Below, in pieces: positions 34,710 through 44,500 of a stretch of 64,000 nt of DNA. The notes beneath the pieces are model-generated. The model was not told the DNA's origin. It saw nothing but the letters and a program-made list of their open reading frames with translations, and did no database searches. The stretch is from Ettlia oleoabundans (lineage: Eukaryota > Chlorophyta > Chlorophyceae > Chlamydomonadales). Made by a program: the position numbers and the translations under genes. The stretch spans positions 48,241-112,240 of the forward strand of contig JAAMXP010000457.1 in assembly GCA_019693395.1 (NCBI GenBank). Reading direction: 5' to 3'. Numbering within the stretch: the stretch's first letter is position 1; every line of letters starts with the position of its first letter.

Positions 34710-37700
34710 TCAGTGGGTGCTCGTCTTGGGGCTTTGAGATGCCATCACCAACCAAAATGGTGACAAGGCAGAGGGGCACACTTCAAGGCCCACAATGCTG
34801 ACAAAATGCATACAGATGCCCTTAAACAGTGCAGCCCTTATAAGGGGGCGCACCTGCTGGCCCCCAGTGCCGGCAATGGCCTGGGCTCCAGCAGTGGCCT
34901 GAGCGCCTTGACCTGCAGGAGCAGCGTGCCAACGTTCAGCGGTGATTGAACTGGTTCAATCCTTTCCTGGAAGTAATCTACATGCAGCTTTGTTGTGCAA
35001 CATGCGTGCAACATGCTGAGCCGACGGGTATGAAGCTCACCGAATGCTTGAGCTGCCGCACTCGCAGTGGCCTGTGCCCTGGCCTGGAGGCAGGGACAAG
35101 GACAGAAAAGTGCAACCATAGGTTGAAACAGGACTTCAGTTTGTGCACAGTTTTTGTGGTGGTGTTTAATGTTACAGGGTACACAGTTCAAAACAGACAG
35201 GTTGGGATATTCTTTCCTAAGCTGAGGTGCACACAACGAGTGCTGACAAGGCAGGCAGGTGGCTGCTAAAGCCGCACAGAGCGGCAGGGCACGGCGGCTG
35301 TAGCCAATGTTGCGCTGGTCAAGGCTCACCGTCTGCGGGACTTGGGCGGCAGGCACGTTGCTGGCTCGGGCTATAGCCTCAGCATTAGCCTGCAAGAAGG
35401 CGGTTGAAGAGCAGTTGAGCCATCTGGTGCAGCACAAAGGCTCTTCAGTCAAATCAGTAATGCTAGCCGGCTTTGAACCTGCTGGCTAGGCTGTACTGTA
35501 TGGCAGTCTTGCTAGCCACATGCTTGCTGTGGCCTTGCTTGGCTTGCGGGGTTGCTTCCCCTCTNNNNNNNNNNNNNNNNNNNNCCTCCCCCCCAAAAAA
35601 TAAAAAAGCGCTCCAACGTGCTTACCTGTGCGACCTGGGGGGCAGCAAACACGCAGATGGGGATGGTGGTGCCGGCTTCGGCTGCGGCGTTGGCAACAGC
35701 GGATGCCAGCCCTCCCGGGCCAGCCTGTGCTTCAGCTGCCGCAGAAGCAAAAGCCTGCAAGGCAGGCATACAGCGTCGGTTGGCAGGCCGGTCAAGAACG
35801 TTACTCGCACAACGGGCAAGTAGACGGCATCGCTGTGCAGCTGTGGGCTCTCAATCTTGCGGTGCGGTCGGGGCAATGCCAGCATAAGCGGCAGGCAAGC
35901 CGGGTTCTAAGCTTGCCTGGGCGGCCTGCTGGCAGCACTGGTTGCCGGCGTCGGCCAGAGCCTCAGCCGTGGCCTCAGCAAGAGCGGTGGCTTCACCACC
36001 CGCGGCCTCGGCAGCGCTGCAGGTAATGGGAGGTAGGCAGGTATGTAGGAAGATTCACGGAGACGGAAGTGGGAGTGCGGGGGAGAAGTGTTTGTCCTCC
36101 AGGGCAACCACCCAGGCTGTTGCAGCAGCAGCAGCAGTTGCAGCACGACACATTCAATGGCTGCAACGCAAGCGAGTCACAGATCCCCAGCACCGGCAGA
36201 GGTCCCTTACGCGAAAGCCTCGGCTATGGCGCTGGCCGCACTCTCCCAATCAGAGCAGATGCCCTGCAGGGTGGTGCAGGGTGTGGTGAAATGCGGCAGC
36301 AGCTTCTTGGTAGTGGTGGGGTGGGTTAGGGTGGTGGGTGGGTGGTGGGTGTGGTGGGGCCGGAGGCCGGGGGGGAGGGGGGCGCGCGCGTGTGCACACG
36401 GGGAGGGCGGCCGGCTTGGCACGCGCTGGTTGCAAGCTGGTTGGCATCGAGCTGGCAGGCTGCATTGGTTCCTGAACTCATTTTGGTGCTGTGCATGCTT
36501 TCTGAACACCTGCGCATTCACATGCAGTGCACGCTATCCATTGTTGATCAGGTAGCTGCCCTGATGCTACAACATGGACACCGTGACTTGCCTCAGCCAG
36601 AGCCTGAGCCCAAGCAGTGGCTATAGCTTCGGCATTAGCGGCGGGCTGGGTGAAAGCCTGGGCAAAAGCGTTGGCCACAGCAGTGGCCTGACCTCCACCC
36701 GCCACGATTGCTTCAGCGGCGGCGTCGGCAGTGGCCTGCGAGGACGGAATGGGGTCCAGGGGGCACGCTAACTGAGGTGATGGTGGAGGAGGTGAATGCA
36801 AGACCAGCATACGCAGTGCAAGGGCAGGAGCTGGCATCAATGCACTTCTGCAACAGCCCTGCCTGGGCATTGCATCAGCATCAGGTGACAGCCTCAAGCC
36901 AGCAAGCCACATGCCCGTCCTCATGGCTCTCCGACAGAAATCCCATGACCCTCTTGCCTGCGTGTTCGCTCCTGCAGCCTCGGCCACAGCGCTGGCAGCG
37001 GCCTGCGCGGGTGGTGGCAGGTACTTAGACGGCCAGGGTGGGGATCGAGGGGTTGCGAAGGAGACCTGTTGGGTTGCACGCTTGCAGGCCAACCTGTGCT
37101 GGATTGCAATACAGGCAGCTAGATTGTTGGTGCTGCCTTGAACAGCCGTCGGTCAAATCTGCCCACCTCACCCATTCAACTGTATGTTGCTAGACGCGGT
37201 GAATAATCTCACCTCAGCCCTTCCTCCACCCTGGGTGAATGCGGCGGCGGAGGCCTCGGCACGTGCTTCCGCACCAGCGCCGGCCTGACCACCAGTGCCG
37301 GTGCCAGTCTGACCACCAGCAGCTTGAGCACCAGCACCAGCGCCGGCCTGAGCCCCAGTGGTGGGCTGAACCCCAGTGCCGGTGCCTGTCTGACCACCGC
37401 CCCCACCAGCTTGGGCGCCAACATCAGCACCGGCTTGAGCGCCGGTGGTGGGCTGAACCCCAGCTGAGGGAACTGCAGTTCCAGTGCCGGTCTGGCCGCC
37501 AGTGGTCAGCGCCTGTGCGACTGCCCCCGCATCGGCAGTAGCCTGGGTCCCGCCCTCGTGGCTGCTCAGGAGCTTGCGGGTCCGGGCCTCTGCAACACAC
37601 ACAGCAGGTTGTCATGGTCAGGGGTGCTTTTTAGGTTTAGGCTTCTGCGGAAGGGGGAGGTGGGCAGGGTTTGCCAGACTGATGGCTTCACCAGGGACTG

Positions 37701-37892
37701 CAGGCTCGTGAAAGCTGCTTATCATGCCTTAAACAGGCAGCTCTGGCCCGTCCAAGGTGCAGGCAACAACAGGGCGCAGGCATTCTGGCCAACCAAAATC
37801 AACCAGCAGCGCTGCCGCTCACCCCAGCCCAGGGCGCCACACGAGGCGCTCAGCAGCAGTGCTAGCACCAGGAACGAGCGGACCATCGTCAT
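34710..37892 (-). CDS. Secreted Ala-rich silk-like repeat protein
   Basis: Ten exons join in phase to about 400 residues: 37892-37823, 37589-37213, 37002-36958, 36735-36592, 36242-36211, 36016-35917, 35754-35626, 35389-35330, 35083-35041 and 34912-34710. Exon 1 is a clear secretory signal peptide (MTMVRSFLVLALLLSASCGA). Exon 2 holds imperfect tandem repeats of a Gly/Thr/Gln/Ala unit (QTGTGTGVQPTTGAQAGA). Each later exon is a short Ala-every-second-or-third-residue block (ATADAAAEAIVAGGG; ANAFAQAFTQPAANAEAI; FASAAAEAQAGPGGLASAVA; ARAQATASAAAQAF). Cysteines are few (a CC pair in exon 6). I recognise no family; the composition recalls spider-silk and other structural repeat proteins, so a wall, matrix or mucilage role is inference. 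Introns after exons 3, 4 and 6 have GC donors. The last exon, read to the TGA at 34710, adds a non-repetitive tail and is the least certain. One intron contains an N gap. Confidence 0.75.
35565..35584. other. Assembly gap (20 N)
   Basis: Twenty Ns lie in the intron between the silk-like exons 35754-35626 and 35389-35330. A missing repeat exon in this gap cannot be excluded if the gap length is only nominal. Confidence 0.95.
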
Positions 37893-37941
37893 GGCGGTCT
37901 AGAGTCACACGAAGGAGACAAAGGTGAGTCTGACGGCCATG

Positions 37942-37950
37942 TTATATATA
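37942..37950 (-). promoter_or_regulatory. TATA box of the silk-like gene
   Basis: On the minus strand the sequence is TATATATAA, ending about 50 bases before the ATG at 37892. That is the spacing expected for a TATA box with a 5' UTR of about 20-25 bases. It is the clearest TATA box in the window. Confidence 0.65.
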
Positions 37951-38269
37951 GGAATACGAGTACTTTCTTTGATTCGTTGTCGGCTTCAGGAAGCTATACG
38001 TATTCTTGGAAGCCTCAAACCGCGTTGTGGAATGAGCTACAGTTATGAGGTGAATTGAATGATAACAAAAAGGTTCTTTCAACTTTAACAGGCGGCTGCT
38101 TTGGCAGAGTGGACGCTCCAAGATCATGCTGTGCATGCTATGCTAAGGGTTCGCAAAGCTCGCGCGCGCTCAAACTGGGTTGGGGTGCGTTGCGAATGCA
38201 GTTTGTAAAGTTGACCAACTCACAGGCGATTGATTACACCAGCTGATCAGTGCATCTGAAACACGTGCG

Positions 38270-38274
38270 TTACA
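38270..38274 (-). promoter_or_regulatory. Putative TGTAA polyadenylation signal, mTERF gene
   Basis: The minus-strand TGTAA is 544 bases beyond the stop. A further copy lies at 38234-38238. It was identified by motif and position only. Confidence 0.35.
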
Positions 38275-38817
38275 GAGGGGCATGCACAGTGGTGGCGTGG
38301 CAGGCGAGATACAAGGGAAGCCTAGGCGAACATGAACATTATGAACGTCTGGCGGTTATAGTACATGCAGAGGGGTAATTTGACAAGGCCCAAGTCTGCA
38401 AAGCGTGTTTTGACGGGGCAACTGCTGCCAGAGTGCACCGCTCAGGTATGCACCAGACGGGAAGTAGAGGGATACACAAGCTGTGGGGGCAGGGAGCAAT
38501 GGCTGGCGGCAGTTGGCCGCTGAGAAGGATTGCGAAAAAAGCAGCCAAACAGACGGGGGTCATTGAGTGGATGAGCAATGAGATACAAATGGATACACCA
38601 GAGGTGCAAGCAGTACATGGTACAAGAAAAGGCGCACATGGTTGATGGGGCAATTCAATCAAAAGAAGAGGCGTAGCGGGGCATAAGGGACTTGGGTGTG
38701 CACCGGCAAGATATCTCATGGGAAAGGAACGTTTGGGAGGGTTCAAGATCACTTGTGCCCACAAAGTGCGCGGCTAGATGTTTGTCGTCTGCAGATTATG
38801 GATTGGGGGGGGCGGGG

Positions 38818-40311
38818 CTAGAGAAGCTTTAAGCTGCGCAGCAGGGTGGGGCACTCCTTCACCAAGTCTGCTACCTGCTGGCGGCTGAGCCTGTGGTGCG
38901 ACATGAGGTACAACGTAGCCACCTGCATGTGGAGCGCCTCCTGCAGGGAAGGGACGGGAGGGAAATTGCAGGTGGGACAGGCAGGCAAGCAGGCAATGAG
39001 GCAGCGGGAACTGCAGGCAGGCAATCAAGCATGGGAAGGGGCAGGCGAATGGACATTGCTGGCAGCTGTGCGGCGGCACGCCGCCTGATAACTTCTGCTG
39101 AGTAGCACAGGTGCCCGTAGTCTTGCCACACATGGACGCAGCGCACCGCAGCGTGCCGCCACGCAATGGCAGGGCGGTCAACGTGTTGTGCAGCCAGCCG
39201 CCAGGCGGTGGGTTGCTCCTCAACCGCCTCTGCCAACTGCTGCGGATGTAGCACAAGCAGGCGGGGCGCCAGGGAGAGCAGGAGGCACAGCTCCTCCACG
39301 CTGGCATCCAGGCGGTACTGCAGGTACTGTGCGGCAGCCTCTAGCTGCATGGCAGGTGCCAGCAGGATGCCAGGATGAGCGGCAAGGTTGCGCCGTAGCG
39401 CCAGGCGCCGCCAACCAATGCTTTTGAGGAAACGCACCTGCAGGGCGGCAAGACGCATAATCAGCAGCCCATGTACCTTATGGTGCTGAGATAAGAACCA
39501 CACTACTGCCAGTGAAAAGTTTCTGTATGCAGGATATGAGAGCATTTACTATAGACAAATGACAGCGACCATCATGCAAACTCTGCAGCATGGGCTAATT
39601 TGGCGTTACAAGCCCCAGAAACAAACACCAAACACCAGGGTAGACTCTGAGTTGGGCATGTTACCCACCACTGCAGCCGCCTCTACAGGGTCCGCCAGCA
39701 GCAGGCTAGGCTGGGCCGCCAGGTAGGCAGTCGACACGGGCCCCTCCAATGCCAGATGCTGCGTCAGCCAGAAGAAGCGGCGGCGCAGCTCTGCGGGCCC
39801 CAGGGCCAAGAACTGCGCTGCCTGCTGGCGGTGCCGCCGCATCGCGCGAAACACAGAAGTTGTCTGCTCCTGCAGCAGGCCAACCAAGGCATGGCAGTGG
39901 AACTTGATAAGGCGAAGTAGGCGAGTTGGTAGGCGAGAAGCTCTCTGTAGGTGTTGGGCGAAGCGTGCGTAGAGGCTGCTCCCACCCAGCTGCAACACAC
40001 CGCCATGTTACCTGCGTTAAGCCCAGTTCTTTCAAGCTGGCCAGCAAGGGGCGCAGCTGGTTCTGCACATCGAGGCAGAGCGCCTCAGGGGTGGACTCCA
40101 GCACCAGCGCGGCGCTTGTGATGTACTTCAGGTGCTGCTGCCTCAGCAGGAAAGAATGCACCGCCTGCGCCTGATCCAACTGCACTGCTGGTGGTGGGCA
40201 CACAGCCAGGCGCAGCCGGTGGTTGACTAGCGACACTGCCACGCCCTGGCGTGATAGGTAGTCGCCAGCTGGGCTGGTCAGGCAGCAGCGAGACGCCCCA
40301 GCGCCCGCCAT
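38818..40311 (-). CDS. mTERF-family organelle nucleic-acid-binding protein
   Basis: Exons: 40311-40012, 39989-39669, 39437 to about 39100 (donor uncertain), and 38940-38818 (TAG). The start is ATG (MAGAGASRCC). Repeated helical units of roughly 30 residues with the mTERF pattern of leucines and prolines are visible: ALCLDVQNQLRPLLASLKEL in exon 1, RRRFFWLTQHLALEGPVSTA followed by LAAQPSLLLADP in exon 2, VRFLKSIGWRRLALRRNLAA followed by HPGILLAP in exon 3, and a last unit LSRQQVADLVKECPTLL. mTERF proteins are right-handed helical solenoids that bind organellar DNA or RNA and act in transcription termination, intron splicing or rRNA maturation in plastids or mitochondria. The short N-terminus (CCLTSPAGDYLSRQG) is not an obvious transit peptide. 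The gene is divergent from the V-ATPase gene. Confidence 0.82.
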
Positions 40312-41562
40312 TGCGGGCTGCGCAGCGGTCGGGGTTCAACCGGCAGGTGGGCGACGCAGGGCAAGTCAAGTCCTGCGGATGTCGGCCCTGCCTTCGAAAC
40401 GTCTGATCCCTAATTGCAGCAGCCCAGCACAAGCTCGGGTGCGCACAAAAGGCGCTGCTGAGACGTTGGCGGACCTAGAGTTGGCGCTGCAGAAGTCGAC
40501 GGCCCTCGGTTCTGGGCAGAGTATTGGCTTGAGGAGCCTGAATACCGGAGTGTGCCTTGGAGGCAGTAAGCCAACTAGGGAAACTCATGAGCGCGCTTGA
40601 CTTTTGTTGCACATTTGTCTTGGACTGTCTATCTCGCGTTGATGCCAAAAACAGCAGCTATCTGGGCACGCGGACTGCAACCCACGTGTCAGATCACCTG
40701 CGCGGCATGCCGTCACACTTGCCGGCCACTTTTGCCATTACCGCCACCGCCACCGATGCTTACACCGCCACCGCTACCGCCACCGATGCCGCAGCCAGCA
40801 CATTATACCTGGGAACATTGTGTGCATGACCGCCACCAGTCATTTGTAAAGGCCCCCTTGTTGGTTCTTAGGTACCGCTCCGAAGATCCGTGCCTCTGCT
40901 GGCAATCGCGTGTTTGGCCGAAATCCCCACCTGCAAGGTCTCCGATGCATACATTGAGACGTGTGGCCTGGTGCTGAAATCTTGGCACCAGCGTTCCGTC
41001 ATATTGTAGACTCTTGTCGACACCATCCGAGAGCAGAGTGTAAACACGAGACACACAACGCCTCAGGCAGCTGAATAAATTTTTGGCGGCCCTTGAGAAG
41101 GGGTGTAGGCAGCAGGTTCCATCGCAGATAGGGACTGAACACACTCCAATCAACTTTCAAGCAACAGAAAAGAAGAAGAAAAGAAGAACATGCGCAGAAG
41201 CAGCGACTTGCAGCTCTACACATCCTGCGATGAACGCCAGTCAATAAAGGCACCAACCGTACTGCCTGCTGTACTGTTGATGAGTGTTAGGGCTGCCATA
41301 CAGGGCCTAACGGCACCAGACAACGCCCTGCAGCCCTTGATGCTCCTGTGCGACAGCTCCACCAGCCACCATTTCCCTCACCGTCGAGTCAGTGCGCCGT
41401 AGAACCCCCAAACGCCAGAGTCCCGTGTCTGCGTCTCCCGTCGCCTGGGACGTGGAGAGCAGACCGCCTCCAGACTGGACTGTTGCGAGCGAGGCGCCTT
41501 CTGAGCGCGGAGGAGCACGGGTCTTTGAGGCGCGGCGGGGTTGGAGGAGAGGACCGGGCGTC
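40312..41562. promoter_or_regulatory. Divergent intergenic region, mTERF (-) / V-ATPase a (+)
   Basis: These 1,251 bases lie between two start codons. Neither strand shows a supported exon. A short (CCACCG)-type run at about 40741-40792 is low complexity. No TATA box is evident. The ORFs here lack splice-linked or family signal. Confidence 0.5.
40741..40792. repeat. Imperfect (accgcc)n hexanucleotide run
   Basis: Interrupted accgccaccgcc repeats (about eight units with gatgct or gatgcc interruptions) lie in the intergenic region upstream of the V-ATPase gene. Confidence 0.75.
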
Positions 41563-44500
41563 ATGGAGCTCTTTCGCAGCGAGGAGATGCAGCTGTGCCA
41601 GGTGTGTTATGGTCCGGGGTTGGCGGGACACGATAGAGGCTGGATCACTGCCATACTCCCGCCTTCCGCTATCGATGCTGGCCCGTCTGGCTCTATCCTC
41701 ACCTTTCCTGCGCTATTCCCTACTGCCACAGCTGATGATCCCAGCGGAGGCTGCACATGACACTGTGTTTGCGCTGGGTGAGGTGGGCATGCTGCAATTC
41801 AAGGATCTCAACGCTGATCGCACCGCCTTCCAGCGCACCTATGCCAACCAGGTGGGGGAACAACGGTGGCCATACTCAGGCAGGACAGGCAAAGGAGGAG
41901 CATGTTTAAGAGATTGCTGCTCCAAACGCTTTCTATGCGGGCAGTGGGATCACAGGCTGCTTGAGCCCAATCCCATTCAGCATTTTAGCAACCAAAACTT
42001 CTATTGTTGAGTGCGAGCTTGGCCCCCCCCCGCCCCCCCACCTCCCCACCCTCCTTCTATTTCTAGTGTACACAAACAATGACACGTGCTTTGGGCCTTG
42101 TCCGTCGCTATCACGCAATCTGCAGATTAAGCGGTGCGATGAGATGGCACGCCAATTACGTTTCTTCACCTCCGAAGTGGAGAAGGCAGGCATTCCCATC
42201 GCCCCACGCCTTTCCTCAGAGCAGGTGTGCCAGCTGTTGACTGATTCAATTCACAAGTGTTGCAGTAGCAGATTGTCCAAGAAAGCCACAGTGTTGGCGG
42301 CTGGCAGTGCCTAGTGCATGCTGCTGGTTTGTAGTGGAAGTGGTACTCATTCTGCGGATCGCGTCTGCATATTTGGTGCTCTGGCCATGCCAATACTTTC
42401 TTCCTTCAACCCCGTGGCCTGCCTGTGACTTCCACTCCTCCATGCACACCAGCAGGGTGGGCTAGACTTTGATGGCCTTGAGGCCAAGCTGGCGCAGCTG
42501 GAGTCTGAGCTGTCGGATCTCAACGCCAACTCAGACCGCCTGCACCGGTCGCACAACGAGCTGCTGGAGCTGCAGGTGGGGGCTGGGGGCTTGCTGGCGG
42601 GCTTGGCAGGCTCCCAAACCCTGCTTAAATGCATGGCCGTTGCCGAGTTGGAGGGATTTTTTTCCTTATGTCTCTTAAGTTGTGAGTTGGGATTGTCCCA
42701 TGGCGGCAACACCTGTGTTAGCTGTCACCGTGCGAGGAGCATACATTAGGTGACTGCAAGAGCGGTTGGCAGCCATGCTTCCCCCGTGTTCCAGTCTGAC
42801 GCACAAATTGCCTTCCTGTGTTGTTTTTCTTGTGCGTTGCAGCTAGTGCTGGAGCGTGCCGGCGCTTTTTTCGAGGATGCTCGCTCCTCGGCTGACCGGG
42901 CACAGCGGGAGAGCGCCATCGCCGCCCAGGCTAACAGTGAGTTGGGCTGTTGCTGCCACCGCCTCCATCGACCGTAGACGTTTGCCAGGGCTTGTTCCGC
43001 CTGGCATGCATGCCGGCTTCCTTTACTGAGCTTTGCTTGGGCGTGCATGTTTCGCTGCCGCTGACGTTGGGTGTCCCACTTCCGCAAGTTCCTTCCTGGC
43101 ATGCATACGCCTGTACCTGCCGCTGAGCTTCCCCAGCCCGCCCTCGACTGACTCAAGTGGCCGCTTTGCTGGCTGCTGACCTAACCCACAGGCGCTGGCA
43201 CCCCCGACATAGGTGCTCCGCTGCTGGAGAGCGCGCAAGCATTCGAGCCCAAGGCTGTGCAGCTGGGGTTTGTGGCGGGCACCATCCCTGTGGAGCGCCT
43301 GGCAGCCTTTGAGCGCCTGCTCTTCCGCGCCACGCGTGGAAACATGTTCCTCAAGTTCACACCGGTGAGTGTAGGCTCTCGATGTTATGTAGCGATTTGT
43401 TAGTTTGTGAACACTTTGCATTGGAGATGCTAGCTGAATCGATGCCACCAGACTTGTTTTAGGTATGAGCTGACTGGGGGTGCTTGTCTTTGACGTGCAC
43501 GCCGCACCTATGTTGAAGGACTGCTTCCTCCGCCCTCGCTTTTGCCCTTTTTGAAAGCCATCACCACCGACATACCCCACACTTTGCTAGGTTCAATCCC
43601 GACAAACGCCTGACAGGCACTTACCTATTTGCCCTTCCACCACCTGCCTGCAGGTTGGCTCAGTGGCAGACCCCGCCACGGGCGAGCGCCAGGAGAAGGC
43701 GGTGTTTGTGGTGTTCTTTGCGGGTGAGCGTGCGCGGCAGAAGATCCTGAAGATTTGCGACGCCTTCTCCGCCAACCGCTACCCCTTCCCCGAGGACCTG
43801 CCACGTCAGCGCCAGATGAACGCTGAGGTGGGTAGGGTGTCCAGTTTTTGGTAGCCCTGTGAAATTCGGGTTCTTTTGGGAGCACTGCAACGTTCCTCTG
43901 GCACTGGCTGAGTAGGCTGTTAAGGTGGATTCCAGCTGCGTACAACGTCCAGGCCCAGGTCTGCGGGCTGCTCTCCTGCCTTAGCTCAGAATATCTTCTC
44001 CTTATCCTGCCTCCTCCTGCATCTTGCCTGGCTCTGTGCCCTGCGCAGGTAAACGGCCGCCTGCGTGAGCTGCACACCACGCTGGAGGCGGGTGACCGCC
44101 TGCGCGAGGGTGTGCTGCAGGCCATTGCACTCAACCTGGATGCATGGGGGGTGCAGGTGGGTTGTGCTGTGGGATATGCGGATGAGCTGGGTGGCTGGCA
44201 GTGCTACCGGGGTCTTTTATGCGTCACCCTTGGTATTTCCATCGTTCTTTGAGCCAGCTGGCATTGTGTGTATGCAAGTGCTGCTGAGGATTGATTGCTG
44301 TGTTATGCTGCCGCCTGACCGTCTTGGTCGCTGCTTCTGCTGCTACAGGTGCGACGTGAGAAAGGCATTTACCACACCCTCAACAAGTTCAGCGTGGATG
44401 TGACACGCAAGGTGCTGGTGGCTGAGGCGTGGGTGCCGGTGGCAGCCAAAGGACGCGTGCAGGTGAGGAAGGCAGAACGTGGTAGCACTCTCCTATGGAT

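Larger units (their letters stand above)
37893..38817. other. Intergenic: silk-like promoter and mTERF 3' UTR
   Basis: The left part is the 5' region of the silk-like gene, with a TATA box. The right part is the 3' UTR of the mTERF gene; a minus-strand TGTAA (ttaca at 38270-38274) would give it about 545 bases. No supported exon was found. Confidence 0.55.

Noticed and set aside
40379..40977. Short + strand frames between mTERF and V-ATPase
   Set aside because: They have no splice-linked continuation, no domain and no codon pattern like the neighbouring genes; one covers only a hexanucleotide repeat.
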